The notes under the pieces were generated by a model that saw nothing but the letters and a program-made list of their open reading frames with translations, had not been told where the DNA came from and did not search any database. A stretch of DNA of 64,000 nt from Desulfobacteraceae bacterium. GTDB taxonomy: Bacteria; Desulfobacterota; Desulfobacteria; Desulfobacterales; Desulfosarcinaceae. The DNA is taken from the NCBI GenBank assembly GCA_003599575.1, contig QZKV01000090.1, positions 34,136 to 98,135 of the forward strand. Reading direction: 5' to 3'. Both the position numbers and the translations under genes were made by a program. Of the stretch, positions 50,765 through 59,870 are shown one piece after another (positions within the stretch are counted from its first letter, which is position 1; every line of letters starts with the position of its first letter).

Positions 50765-52513
50765 TCAATTAACGGGAGAAATCCTCTCGTATAGTTTTGT
50801 ATACTCTCCGTTTCGCACCATTAGGTCAGAATGTGTTCCTATTTCTATTATCCTGCCGTCCACAACCACGGCAATCTGATCCGCCCCGGCGATGGTTGAT
50901 AAGCGGTGCGCAATCACTATGGTCGTGCGTCCGCGCATCAGGTTTTCCAAAGCTTTCTGGACTATGCCCTCCGCTTCCGCATCCAAAGCGGATGTGGCTT
51001 CGTCCAATATGAGGATCGGCGCATCCTTGAGCAGTGCCCGTGCAATACACAGGCGCTGTTTTTCGCCGCCCGAAAGACGGCCTCCCAACTCGCCGATCAC
51101 CGTATCGTAGCCCCGTGGGAAACGCTCAATGAAGTCATGCGCATAGGCCGCTTGGGCCGCCGAGCGGATGGCCTGGTCCGGAGCCTGCGGGTTACCATAA
51201 AGGATGTTCTCGCGCACGGTTTCGTTGAACAGGATGGGTTCCTGGGTGACGATGGCGATCTGCTTGCGCAGATCATCCACTTTAAATTGGCGGATATCGA
51301 TGCCGTCAAGGCAAATGGAACCTCCGCTGACATCGAAAAAACGCGGGATCAAATTGGCGATCGTGGTTTTTCCGCCGCCGCTCATGCCCACCAATGCCAA
51401 AACGCTGCCGCCTTTTATGGCCAAGTCGATTCCCTGCAGAACCGGTTTTTCGCCGTAGCTGAAGCGAACATCCTTGAAGTGGATCGAGTGGGTGCCCTGG
51501 GGGATGGGGCGGGGGTTGTCCGGATCGCGAATATCGGATTGGGTTTCGATGACATCATAGATGCGATCGGTTGCGGCCAATCCCTGCTGAATGGAATTGT
51601 TCAGATGACTCAGTTTCTTTACCGGGCCGTACAATAAGATGACGCAGCTCAAAAAACTCAGAAATTCACCCGCAGTCGTTTCCCCCCTTAAGACTTCCCA
51701 TCCGCCGAACCAGATCACAAAGGCGATGCCGATGCCTGAGATTATTTCCATAAGGGGCGAAGAGATGGCACGAACCCGGACGCTTTTGATCTCCAGTTTG
51801 AACAGCTCGCCCGTCTTGGTAAAAAAGCGCTTCTTTTCGTGTCCCTCCATGCCGAAGGCCTTGACGATTTTAGTTCCGGCCAAGGTTTCATGCAAAAAAG
51901 CGGTTAATTCAGCGATGGCCGTCTGGCAACTCTTGCTGATTTTACGAACCCGCCGTCCTAATTTGAAGATTGGAAAAAATGCAAGCGGCAGCACAATGAG
52001 GGCAAGAATCGCCATGCGCCAGTTCAGATGAAATATGACCGCCGTTAATCCAATGATCGAAAAGGTGTCCTGCAAAACCCCGGATACCGCCGTGGAGACC
52101 ATGGTCTTGAGCATGGTCACGTCATTGGTAATGCGGGATATGAGCACGCCGGTGCGTTCTTTCTGAAAAAAAGAGATCGGCAGGTCTTGGATGCGGTCAT
52201 AGAGCTGATTGCGTAACTGGCGGATGACATCTTCGCCCACGAAGCTTAAAAAGAATTGCTGACCGTACTGGCCCAGGCCCCTGAACAGGAACACGAACAT
52301 TATGGCAAAGGGAAGCATCACCAGACCGGTCGAACTTTTGCTCACAAAGATGTCGTCAATGACCGGTTTGATCAGATACCCCATGGCCGTGGTGGTCAGG
52401 CCAACCAGGAGGCTGCAGAGTCCGGCCAGAATCAGGCGGCCTGTGTTTTCCCGGATCAGGGCAAGTATCCGACGGTGCCGTTCTTCGATTTGCCAACTGG
52501 GGAACAATCCCAC
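50765..52513 (-). CDS. msbA: Lipid A export ABC transporter MsbA
   Basis: Half-size ABC exporter that flips lipid A-core across the inner membrane. Six membrane helices fill the first 320 residues. The ATPase has Walker A GMSGGGKTT, Q-loop IVTQEPILF, signature LSGGEKQRLCIARALL and Walker B APILILDEATSALD. GTG 52513 gives 582 aa, the E. coli MsbA length, and AAAGGG lies eight bases upstream. The frame stays open to a GTG at 52654, which would add 47 polar residues, but a TATAAT at 52660-52665 would place the transcript start about there. Followed by a GT2 gene and lpxL. Confidence 0.92.
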   Translation of the reverse strand: MGLFPSWQIEERHRRILALIRENTGRLILAGLCSLLVGLTTTAMGYLIKPVIDDIFVSKSSTGLVMLPFAIMFVFLFRGLGQYGQQFFLSFVGEDVIRQLRNQLYDRIQDLPISFFQKERTGVLISRITNDVTMLKTMVSTAVSGVLQDTFSIIGLTAVIFHLNWRMAILALIVLPLAFFPIFKLGRRVRKISKSCQTAIAELTAFLHETLAGTKIVKAFGMEGHEKKRFFTKTGELFKLEIKSVRVRAISSPLMEIISGIGIAFVIWFGGWEVLRGETTAGEFLSFLSCVILLYGPVKKLSHLNNSIQQGLAATDRIYDVIETQSDIRDPDNPRPIPQGTHSIHFKDVRFSYGEKPVLQGIDLAIKGGSVLALVGMSGGGKTTIANLIPRFFDVSGGSICLDGIDIRQFKVDDLRKQIAIVTQEPILFNETVRENILYGNPQAPDQAIRSAAQAAYAHDFIERFPRGYDTVIGELGGRLSGGEKQRLCIARALLKDAPILILDEATSALDAEAEGIVQKALENLMRGRTTIVIAHRLSTIAGADQIAVVVDGRIIEIGTHSDLMVRNGEYTKLYERISPVN

Positions 52514-52659
52514 TCGGTTTTCCCTTTCCTGTTTCAAGAGCAATACGTTCCGTGCACCCGTATTTATCCCATGCAGGGCCGTTTGTAAACCGGGCGATGT
52601 TCGGTCGGTTTTCAAGGAAAAGTTGGGTCCCAGCTTGAACTTGCCTATCTGCACCGGCC

Positions 52660-52665
52660 ATTATA
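52660..52665 (-). promoter_or_regulatory. Possible -10 element upstream of msbA
   Basis: Perfect TATAAT on the minus strand (plus-strand ATTATA), inside an ATAT-rich patch. The -35 at the correct distance (ATCGGG) is poor. It would start transcription near 52652 and supports a downstream start codon for msbA. Confidence 0.35.
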
Positions 52666-52776
52666 TAAGCACCCTTAAATGGCCCGATCATCTGTCTGCG
52701 GGGAATGCTTGCGTGAACGCACCCATGGTTCCATTCACATGTTGCCCGATAGGATTGCTGAAGGGAATGACGACTT

Positions 52777-53739
52777 ATGCCCTATAAAGAGATCGATCTG
52801 TCCGGAATCAAAACCTACCAGGCGGCCGCAAGGGCTTCTAAAGTCACGACAGCACTGGAAGGCAAACCGCTCAAATCCGGAATGCAGGTGCGCGATTTTC
52901 TGGATGGCCTGCCCGCGGTCCTGAAGGCCGATGAGCTCAAGGCCGTCGCCAAAGCAGTGATCGCCGCCAAGCGTTCGGGCAAGCCGGTCATTGTCATGCT
53001 GGGCGGCCATGTCATTAAAACCGGCTGCAGTCCGATTTTGGGCGACCTGGCTGAAAACGGCTTCATTACCCACTTCGCCTCCAACGGCAGCGCGGCCGTG
53101 CACGACACGGAGCTGGCTTGCTGCGGTCACACTTCGGAGGATGTGGCCGCCCACCTGGTGGATGGCTCCTTCGGCATGGCCGCCGATACGGCCGGATTGA
53201 TCAATGCGGCGGCTAAACGGGCCGTTGCCACTCAAGAGGGGTTCGGCGAAGCGGTGGGAGCATTGCTGGTCGAACAGAATGCTCCCTATATGTCGCGCGC
53301 CCTTCTGGCGCGGTCTTACCAACTCAAAATTCCTTATACGCTGCATGTGGCCCTGGGCACGGATATTGTTCACCAGCACCCCAGCGCCAGCGGCGCCGCC
53401 ATCGGAGAAGCATCCCTGCGCGATTTCCGTATTTTTGCGGCCGCCGTGGCGGGAATAGGGCAGGGCGGGGTCGTCCTGAACCTGGGAAGCGCCGTTATCA
53501 TGCCGGAAGTCTTCCTCAAGGCGCTGGCCGTTGCCCGCAACCTCGACAAGGGAATCAACGATTTTGTGACCGCCAATTTCGATATGATCCAACACTATCG
53601 CCCGACCGTCAACGTGATCCACCGTCCCGTTTGGCCATCCGGACGGGGATATGCCCTCACCGGACATCATGAGATCATGGTTCCGTTGCTGGCCGCGGCC
53701 ATTTATGAGTATGACGTTGAAATGAAAGATGAAAACTGA
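52777..53739 (+). CDS. Unknown protein, remotely deoxyhypusine-synthase-like, leading the heptose genes
   Basis: A 320-aa cytosolic protein I cannot name. Glycine-rich segments suggest a Rossmann-type nucleotide-binding fold: KPVIVMLGGHVIKTGCSPIL, THFASNGSAAVHDTELA and GGVVLNLGSAVIMP. The C-terminal pattern (a glycine strand, a helix, TANFDM, then GHHEIMVPLLAAAIYEY) recalls deoxyhypusine-synthase-like proteins, but the match is loose. It lies 41 bases upstream of gmhA, and hldE follows, so all three are probably one operon. A part in ADP-heptose supply is possible. GmhB and HldD are not in the window, but this protein looks like neither. Confidence 0.6.
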   Translation: MPYKEIDLSGIKTYQAAARASKVTTALEGKPLKSGMQVRDFLDGLPAVLKADELKAVAKAVIAAKRSGKPVIVMLGGHVIKTGCSPILGDLAENGFITHFASNGSAAVHDTELACCGHTSEDVAAHLVDGSFGMAADTAGLINAAAKRAVATQEGFGEAVGALLVEQNAPYMSRALLARSYQLKIPYTLHVALGTDIVHQHPSASGAAIGEASLRDFRIFAAAVAGIGQGGVVLNLGSAVIMPEVFLKALAVARNLDKGINDFVTANFDMIQHYRPTVNVIHRPVWPSGRGYALTGHHEIMVPLLAAAIYEYDVEMKDEN

Positions 53740-53780
53740 AAGCACATCTTCAGCCCTTCATCAAAGGCAAGGAGTCTCTC

Positions 53781-54344
53781 ATGTTTCTGGAGGTATTGAA
53801 GCAGCATTTGGATTGCTTTAATCGTTTGCCTGAAATGACCGCAATGATCGAACAGACCGGTTCTCGTTTGGCCCAGGCGATCGGCGGCGGAGGCAAGATT
53901 CTGGTGTGTGGCAACGGCGGATCGGCCGCTGATGCCCAGCATTTTGCCGCAGAGCTGATCGGGCGTTTCGAGCGCGAGCGTTCCGCCTGGCCGGCGGTGG
54001 CGTTGACCACCGATACGTCCATTCTGACCGCTGTGGGCAACGACTATGGTTTTTCAGAGGTATTTTCAAGGCAGGTGCTGGGGCTGGGGCGAAAGGGAGA
54101 CGTCTTGATCGGTATCTCCACCTCGGGAAATTCTGAAAATATCGTGCGTGCGGTGGCTGCGGCCAAATCTCTGGATATGTTCAGCGTCGGGTTGCTGGGC
54201 AAGCAGGGGGGCGCCCTCAGGGAGCTCGTGGATAGCGCCATCGTCGTTTCCGATAAAACCACCGCCCGAATTCAGGAAGCGCATATTTTCATCCTCCATT
54301 TCTGGGCCATGCTGATTGAAGGCCAGCTGGCGGACCGGCGCTGA
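53781..54344 (+). CDS. gmhA: D-sedoheptulose-7-phosphate isomerase
   Basis: A 187-aa SIS-domain isomerase, the first step of ADP-heptose synthesis. Family motifs are ILVCGNGGSAADAQHFAAELIGRF, then LTAVGNDYGFSEVFSRQV, SGNSENIVRAV and LLGKQGGALREL. A glutamate for catalysis is visible in the AAEL segment. Length equals typical GmhA (190). AAGGAG seven bases before ATG supports the start. It is followed by hldE after 20 bases. The product goes to the HldE kinase domain. Confidence 0.96.
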   Translation: MFLEVLKQHLDCFNRLPEMTAMIEQTGSRLAQAIGGGGKILVCGNGGSAADAQHFAAELIGRFERERSAWPAVALTTDTSILTAVGNDYGFSEVFSRQVLGLGRKGDVLIGISTSGNSENIVRAVAAAKSLDMFSVGLLGKQGGALRELVDSAIVVSDKTTARIQEAHIFILHFWAMLIEGQLADRR

Positions 54345-54364
54345 CCCGAAAAGGATCGATCCAT

Positions 54365-55849
54365 ATGAACGACACGACCATTTCCTTCGCCAACATCGAA
54401 ATTCTAGTGATCGGCGATATCATGCTGGACCGTTACCTATGGGGCAAAGTGGGACGCATTTCGCCCGAGGCCCCCGTCCCGGTTGTCAAAGTCGAACGCA
54501 CGACGGAAACCTTGGGTGGTGCCGGCAATGTGGCTTTGAACCTTGTCTCCTTGGGGTGCCGCGCCACCGTCATCGGCCTGTGCGGGGCCGACAGCACCGC
54601 CCGGACACTGCGGGAATTGATTTGTCAAAAGGGGCTTGTTGATCGCCTGGTGGTGGATGAACTGCGCCCCACGATCACCAAAACACGTATTATGGCCCAA
54701 AAACAGCAGATGCTCAGGCTCGACGAGGAAAGCACCCATGCCATGGGTTCGGAGGCGGCTGAAAAGGTCCACGCGGCTGTTTCGGAAGCGCTGACCAGAT
54801 GCCATGCACTGATTCTCTCCGATTACGGCAAAGGTCTTTTCGCCTCCGAAGCATTTGTCCAGGAAGTCATCCGGACGGCCCGCCGGTTGGGCAAACCGGT
54901 GCTGGTGGACCCCAAAGGCGCCGATTGGAAGCGGTATCATTCGGCCGACGGCGTTACCCCCAATACCGCCGAATTGGAGGCCGTGGCGGGCGGTTCGATG
55001 GATGGAGCCGAAGCGCGTTTGATCGCAGCGGCCCGGCAGATCCGGAGCCGCTACGATTTGAAGTGGCTCCTTGTAACGCGGGGTCCGCAAGGGATGTGCC
55101 TGATCGATGCTTCCGGCGAGCCGGTGCTGATACCCGCCCAAGCACGCGAAGTCTATGATGTTTCGGGCGCCGGCGACACGGTGATCGCCACGCTGGCTGC
55201 CGGTTTGGCCGCCGGTCTGGCGCTCACCGAAGCGGCCCGCACGGCCAACCTGGCGGCCGGCATCGTCGTGGGCAAGCTGGGCACCCAACCGATTTTATGG
55301 TCCGAACTCGCAACCGCCCTGAAATACAGCGGTGTACAGCGCAATTATCCCTTTTCGGCAGCCAAGATGACCGCTTTTGACGCCGCTTTGGCCAAGGTGC
55401 GCGAATGGAAGGCTTCGGGGACCCGAATTGTATTTACCAACGGCTGCTTCGACTTGCTGCATCCCGGACATATCAGCCTGCTCTATCAGGCCCGCGCCTT
55501 GGGCGATCGTCTGGTGGTGGGCTTGAATACCGATGCGTCCATCCGCCGTCTCAAGGGCAGCGGACGGCCGATTCTTTCCGAACAGGATCGCGCGGCCATG
55601 CTGAGTGCCTTGGAGTGTGTCGATCTGGTCGTCCACTTTGACGAAGATACGCCTGTCCGTCTGATCGAAACAATTCGCCCCGATGTATTGGTCAAAGGCT
55701 CGGACTATACGCCGGATAAAGTCGTGGGCAAAGAGATCGTGGAAGCCTACGGCGGCTGCGTGAAACTGGTGGATCTGATCCAGGGCTACAGCACCACCCA
55801 ATTGACCCAAAAAGTGATATCTGAATTCCAGAAGACCCAGCGAGGATGA
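54365..55849 (+). CDS. hldE: Bifunctional heptose 7-phosphate kinase / heptose 1-phosphate adenylyltransferase
   Basis: A 494-aa two-domain enzyme. Residues about 1-325 form a PfkB/ribokinase domain (GDIMLDRYLWGKVGRISPEAPVPV; anion hole GAGDTVIATLAAGLAAG). Residues about 350-494 form a cytidylyltransferase-like domain with TNGCFDLLHPGHISLL (HxGH-type motif) and LNTDASIRRLKG. It phosphorylates heptose 7-phosphate and later joins the 1-phosphate to AMP. Full length as in E. coli HldE (477). Follows gmhA by 20 bases; its stop lies 13 bases from the convergent UDP-xylose synthase gene. Confidence 0.96.
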   Translation: MNDTTISFANIEILVIGDIMLDRYLWGKVGRISPEAPVPVVKVERTTETLGGAGNVALNLVSLGCRATVIGLCGADSTARTLRELICQKGLVDRLVVDELRPTITKTRIMAQKQQMLRLDEESTHAMGSEAAEKVHAAVSEALTRCHALILSDYGKGLFASEAFVQEVIRTARRLGKPVLVDPKGADWKRYHSADGVTPNTAELEAVAGGSMDGAEARLIAAARQIRSRYDLKWLLVTRGPQGMCLIDASGEPVLIPAQAREVYDVSGAGDTVIATLAAGLAAGLALTEAARTANLAAGIVVGKLGTQPILWSELATALKYSGVQRNYPFSAAKMTAFDAALAKVREWKASGTRIVFTNGCFDLLHPGHISLLYQARALGDRLVVGLNTDASIRRLKGSGRPILSEQDRAAMLSALECVDLVVHFDEDTPVRLIETIRPDVLVKGSDYTPDKVVGKEIVEAYGGCVKLVDLIQGYSTTQLTQKVISEFQKTQRG

Positions 55850-55862
55850 ATCATCGGGGTGA

Positions 55863-56852
55863 TCAGTTGTGCAAATGCGGTGCGTCCTGCGCGTTTTTCA
55901 CTTTCAGTTCTTTCAGCAGTTGCTCGAAATATAAGATCGTTTTGCTCAGTCCCTGTTCCAAGACGATGGTCGGTTGCCAGTCCAGCGCCTTTTGGGCCAG
56001 ATCAATATCCGGTTTGCGCTGCCTGGGGTCATCCTGCGGCAGGTCCTTGAAAACCAAAGTGGATTTGGACCCGGTCAGGTCGATCACCTTTTGGGCCAGT
56101 TCAAGAATGGTGAACTCACCCGGATTGCCAAGATTGACCGGGCCGGTAAAGTCATCGGGTGTATTCATCAAGCGGATCAGACCCTCCACCAGATCGTCCA
56201 CGTAGCAGAATGAGCGCGTTTGATTGCCTTCGCCGTAAATGGTGATCGGTTCGTCCTTCAATGCCTGTACGATAAAGTTGGAAACGACACGGCCGTCATT
56301 GGGGTGCATGCGCGGGCCATAGGTGTTAAAGATCCGGGCCACCTTGATGCGCAGCCGGTGCTGGCGATGATAATCGAAGAACAAGGTCTCCGCACAGCGC
56401 TTGCCTTCATCATAACATGAACGCAACCCGATCGGATTCACGCGGCCCCAATAGCTTTCCGGTTGCGGATGCACTTCGGGATCGCCATAGATCTCGCTGG
56501 TCGATGCTTGCAGGATCTTGGCTTTGACCCGTTTGGCCAACCCCAACATGTTGATGGCTCCGTGGACACTGGTTTTGGTGGTTTGCACCGGATCGAATTG
56601 ATAGTGGATGGGCGAGGCCGGGCAGGCCATATTGTAGATTTCGTTTACTTCCACATAGAGCGGAAAGGTGATATCGTGACGGATGAATTCAAAATTTGGA
56701 TACTCCAACAGATGCCGGACATTGCGCTTGCTGCCGGTAAAGCAGTTATCCACGCACAAGACTTCATGGCCCTGTTCGACCAGCCGTTCACACAGATGAG
56801 ATCCCAGAAAACCACAACCGCCTGTAATCATAATCCGCTTGTTGAAATGCAT
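55863..56852 (-). CDS. UDP-glucuronate decarboxylase (UDP-xylose synthase)
   Basis: A 329-aa short-chain dehydrogenase-type enzyme converting UDP-glucuronate to UDP-xylose. The Rossmann motif is [12 protein letters not shown]. The YxxxK active site lies in SCYDEGKR, preceded by [22 protein letters not shown], which is highly diagnostic for [23 protein letters not shown] is also typical. ATG 56852 follows AAGGG and matches the family N-terminus. It probably supplies UDP-xylose or UDP-4-keto-pentose for LPS or capsule. Single gene, convergent with hldE. Confidence 0.92.
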   Translation of the reverse strand: MHFNKRIMITGGCGFLGSHLCERLVEQGHEVLCVDNCFTGSKRNVRHLLEYPNFEFIRHDITFPLYVEVNEIYNMACPASPIHYQFDPVQTTKTSVHGAINMLGLAKRVKAKILQASTSEIYGDPEVHPQPESYWGRVNPIGLRSCYDEGKRCAETLFFDYHRQHRLRIKVARIFNTYGPRMHPNDGRVVSNFIVQALKDEPITIYGEGNQTRSFCYVDDLVEGLIRLMNTPDDFTGPVNLGNPGEFTILELAQKVIDLTGSKSTLVFKDLPQDDPRQRKPDIDLAQKALDWQPTIVLEQGLSKTILYFEQLLKELKVKNAQDAPHLHN

Positions 56853-57119
56853 GCAAACGTTCCCTTTCTGGTCGCCGGCAATACCTTGCCTTATGAAGGT
56901 GCCCAGCGAGGGGCACACGGCTTGCGTGGGTGAACAGAGCATGTTTTACCCCATCACCATTGTAAAGTCCATAATTTAGACTGCATGAGAACCGATATCG
57001 GCTCCGTACGGGGACCACCGGTCGGCTTCAACGAGAATTGCTGCCCGCAAGACATGCCGATTGCACTTTTTTTCGAACTATGGGAATTAAGGCCATGCTC
57101 ACAAAAAAAGGAGGAATTC

Positions 57120-57290
57120 ATGGCAATCGATCCACACTTACTGGAACTTCTGGTGTGTCCGAAATGCAAGGGCGACATCCGACCAACCCCGCAACAAGAC
57201 GGTTTGATCTGCGATGCATGCAGGTTGATATATGAAATCAGGGACGATATTCCTATCATGCTCATCGAGGAAGCCAAACCTCTGGGGTGA
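57120..57290 (+). CDS. Trm112-like zinc-ribbon protein (UPF0434)
   Basis: A 56-aa protein of the Trm112/YcaR family, often a helper or zinc-ribbon partner of methyltransferases. It has CPKC and CDAC zinc-binding pairs in LLELLVCPKCKGDIRP and LICDACRLIYEI, and the typical end IRDDIPIMLIEEA. AGGAGG lies six to eight bases before ATG 57120. It begins a rightward housekeeping run, 88 bases before the DUF4416 gene. Short but complete; family length is 55-65. Confidence 0.9.
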   Translation: MAIDPHLLELLVCPKCKGDIRPTPQQDGLICDACRLIYEIRDDIPIMLIEEAKPLG

Positions 57291-57377
57291 GAATTGCCCC
57301 TAATCGCAGCACCGCTGTCTCGCCAGGGACGGCGGCTGTCTTTGGTTGAGTCGATCGATAACTGATAAATCCGATGG

Positions 57378-57926
57378 ATGCATCGCATGAGCCACCCGCA
57401 GGCGCCACAGCCGGCCAAACTGGTGATCGGTTTTTTCCTGAATGATAAACAATTGCTGCCCGAAGCAGCCGGTCCGCTGCAGGCGGCATACGGCCCCATC
57501 GATATGGTCAGTTCTTGGTTCGCGTTTGATTACACCGATTATTATGATTCTGAGATGGGACATCCGCTATACCGCCGCATGCTGGTTTTTAAAGATCCTA
57601 TCCAGCAGGAGGCGCTTGCCTCGATCAAGAGTCGCACCAATGATCTTGAGACGCGGTTTGCCATCGCAGGCAAACGCCGCATCAATATCGATCCCGGCTA
57701 TTTGCTGTACGAGCGGTTTGTGCTGGCCACCGGTAAGAACTATACGCACAGGATCTATATAGGGCAGGGGATCTATGCGGATCTGACCCTGATTTTTCAA
57801 AAAAACCAATACCGAGCGTTGCCGTGGACCTATCCTGATTATGCCGCCGATGACATGCGCGCTTTCCTGGCGCTGGTCCGGCTAAAGTATGCGGCCGAGC
57901 GCATGGCCGAAAAACAGGCCGCATAA
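57378..57926 (+). CDS. DUF4416 family protein
   Basis: A 182-aa protein of DUF4416, common in Desulfobacterota and function unknown. Characteristic parts are AKLVIGFFLNDKQLLPEA near the start, the aromatic FAFDYTDYYDSEMG, RRINIDPGYLLYERFVLAT and the C-terminal LPWTYPDYAADDMRAFL. It is soluble. No strong ribosome site is seen; ATG 57387, three codons on, is an alternative. It precedes yicC by 131 bases that hold no gene. Confidence 0.9.
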   Translation: MHRMSHPQAPQPAKLVIGFFLNDKQLLPEAAGPLQAAYGPIDMVSSWFAFDYTDYYDSEMGHPLYRRMLVFKDPIQQEALASIKSRTNDLETRFAIAGKRRINIDPGYLLYERFVLATGKNYTHRIYIGQGIYADLTLIFQKNQYRALPWTYPDYAADDMRAFLALVRLKYAAERMAEKQAA

Positions 57927-58057
57927 TTCTCCGGTGCAAACGGTATAAATGACGCAGCTTGAAATAGATACAGTCTGTTTGGTTGTTGCAGCGCCCGCAC
58001 ATATTGGCTGTGCGGTGCTAATTTTTCGTTACGGTTGTATTTTTAGGAGACCATACC

Positions 58058-58939
58058 ATGCTCAAAAGCATGACCGCATATGCATCTTTGGAAAAGACCG
58101 AACAAGGGCTCACCGTTGGGATCGAATTCCGGACTTACAACAGCCGCTTTTTGGATATCGCGTTGCGATTGCCGTCCGGATACAATGGCCTGGAAGAAAG
58201 AATCAAGTCCCTGATCAACGCCTATCTGGTACGGGGACGGGCGGAAGTGCGTATTTGGGTCAAAGATGCTTCCGCAACGGCTGGCGCCTTCGAAGTCGAT
58301 ATGGACAAAGCCAAGGCTTACCTGGCGGCCGCGCATTCTTTGAGCGCGCATTTGTCCGTTCCCGGCGAATTGACGTTGCCGCTTTTGCTGGCGGTGCCGG
58401 GAATCATTCAAAAAGCCGAGAACAGCGAGGCCGCCGAGCATCATTGGCCTTTTCTGGAGCAATGCCTGAGGCAAGCGGTGGCGATCATCGACCAGATGCG
58501 CCGGCAGGAGGGCGGTCACATCGGAGAGGATTTCGCGCGGCGCCTGGAGTGGATGGAAAGTCAACTCAAGCAAATCGAAAGTGCCGCAGACGGGATGTTG
58601 GACCACCATAGGGACAAGCTGATGACCCGCATCGAGACCCTGGTCAAAGGAGCGCTTCCCTTGGACCCGCTGCGGATCGCTCAGGAGGCTGCGATCATTG
58701 CCGATCGCAGCGATATTTCAGAAGAGATCGTACGCGCGAAGAGCCATATCGCTCAGTTCAGAGCCATCATGCAAGGTGAGGAGCCGGCCGGCCGTAAACT
58801 CAATTTCCTGTTGCAGGAATTCAATCGGGAGTTTAATACCATGGGATCCAAAGTGGGGCAGGCCGAACTGGCCCATATCATTGTGGCGGTGAAGGCCGAA
58901 ATCGAGAAGCTGCGCGAGCAGGTGCAAAATCTGGAGTAA
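58058..58939 (+). CDS. yicC: YicC family endoribonuclease
   Basis: A 293-aa cytosolic protein of the YicC/YloC family, endoribonucleases linked with stress growth and small-RNA turnover. MLKSMTAYASLEKT and SRFLDIALRLPSGY are the conserved N-terminus. The C-terminal DUF1732 part has REFNREFNTMGSKVGQAELAHIIVAVKAEIEKLREQVQNLE with its acidic and histidine residues. AGGAG nine bases upstream fixes the start. It is followed by remA and gmk, the order seen widely in Gram-positive and deltaproteobacterial genomes. Confidence 0.95.
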   Translation: MLKSMTAYASLEKTEQGLTVGIEFRTYNSRFLDIALRLPSGYNGLEERIKSLINAYLVRGRAEVRIWVKDASATAGAFEVDMDKAKAYLAAAHSLSAHLSVPGELTLPLLLAVPGIIQKAENSEAAEHHWPFLEQCLRQAVAIIDQMRRQEGGHIGEDFARRLEWMESQLKQIESAADGMLDHHRDKLMTRIETLVKGALPLDPLRIAQEAAIIADRSDISEEIVRAKSHIAQFRAIMQGEEPAGRKLNFLLQEFNREFNTMGSKVGQAELAHIIVAVKAEIEKLREQVQNLE

Positions 58940-58990
58940 GCATCGGAAGCACAACGGCTTTGGATCACAGCCAAGCTGAAAGAAAAGCGG

Positions 58991-59248
58991 ATGGAGAAGA
59001 ATTTACTCAACATCGGGTTCGGCAATACAGTGGTTGCCGATCGGGTGGTGGCCATTGTCTCACCCAATTCAGCCCCCATGAAGCGGTTAAAAGATGACGC
59101 CCGTGATGAAAATCACCTGATCGATGCCACTCATGGGCGGCGGACGCGCTCCATTATCATTATGGACAGCAACCACATCGTGCTGTCGGCCATTCAGGCG
59201 GAAACGATCTCGCAACGTTTTGAAACGTTGAAAGAGGCTCAAGAATAA
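58991..59248 (+). CDS. RemA/ExtA-like DNA-binding protein (DUF370)
   Basis: An 85-aa protein of the DUF370/RemA family. In Bacillus RemA activates matrix genes by wrapping DNA; the role in Gram-negative bacteria is mostly unknown. Visible motifs are [27 protein letters not shown] and the basic [23 protein letters not shown]. It ends one base before gmk begins, so they are co-translated. It sits in the conserved yicC-remA-gmk order. The family usually has 85-95 residues, so it is complete. Confidence 0.93.
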   Translation: MEKNLLNIGFGNTVVADRVVAIVSPNSAPMKRLKDDARDENHLIDATHGRRTRSIIIMDSNHIVLSAIQAETISQRFETLKEAQE

Positions 59249-59249
59249 C

Positions 59250-59840
59250 ATGCCCCATCGAGCCGCTGCTGCTGAAGACCGGCCCAGAAAGGGCCAGCTG
59301 TTTGTCGTCTCCGCCCCTTCAGGGGCCGGCAAGACCACGTTGTGCAATGCCGTTCGCCGGCAATTCAGCGATCTGGCCTACTCCGTCTCTTATACCACCC
59401 GCAAGCCGCGCAAAGGTGAACAGCACGGGAAGGATTACTTTTTTGTCACCGGCGAGGAATTTGAAGAAGGCATATCCCGAGGGCGTTGGGCCGAATGGGC
59501 CCGCGTTCACGGAAACCTGTACGGCACTTCGGCCCAATGGATCGCCGATACACTCACAAACGGCCGGGATATTCTTTTGGATATCGATGTGCAGGGGACC
59601 CGGCAGATTTTGCAGCGTTTCCCCGAAGCCATCACCATCTTCATTCGTCCGCCATCACTTGAGGCATTGAGGCAACGTCTGCTTGAGCGAGGCACCGACG
59701 ACCATGCCGCGGTCGAGCTGAGATTGATCAATGCGCGACACGAAATGGCCCAGCAGCATTTATACCGTCATATCCTGGTAAACGACGACCTGCATCGGGC
59801 CACGCGCGAAATGATCGCACTTTTCGAAGCGTACCGCTGA
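59250..59840 (+). CDS. gmk: Guanylate kinase
   Basis: A 196-aa cytosolic kinase converting GMP to GDP. The P-loop is FVVSAPSGAGKTTLC (about 17-31). The GMP-binding segment is VSYTTRKPRKGEQHGKDYFFV and the lid region carries LLERGTDDHAAVELRL. The short N-terminal extension (about 12 residues) before the core is normal. It begins one base after remA. The omega subunit gene rpoZ, often next, is not here; rlmB follows instead. Confidence 0.97.
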   Translation: MPHRAAAAEDRPRKGQLFVVSAPSGAGKTTLCNAVRRQFSDLAYSVSYTTRKPRKGEQHGKDYFFVTGEEFEEGISRGRWAEWARVHGNLYGTSAQWIADTLTNGRDILLDIDVQGTRQILQRFPEAITIFIRPPSLEALRQRLLERGTDDHAAVELRLINARHEMAQQHLYRHILVNDDLHRATREMIALFEAYR

Positions 59841-59870
59841 AACCGTCCGGGGCGTGCTTGGGAAAATTCT

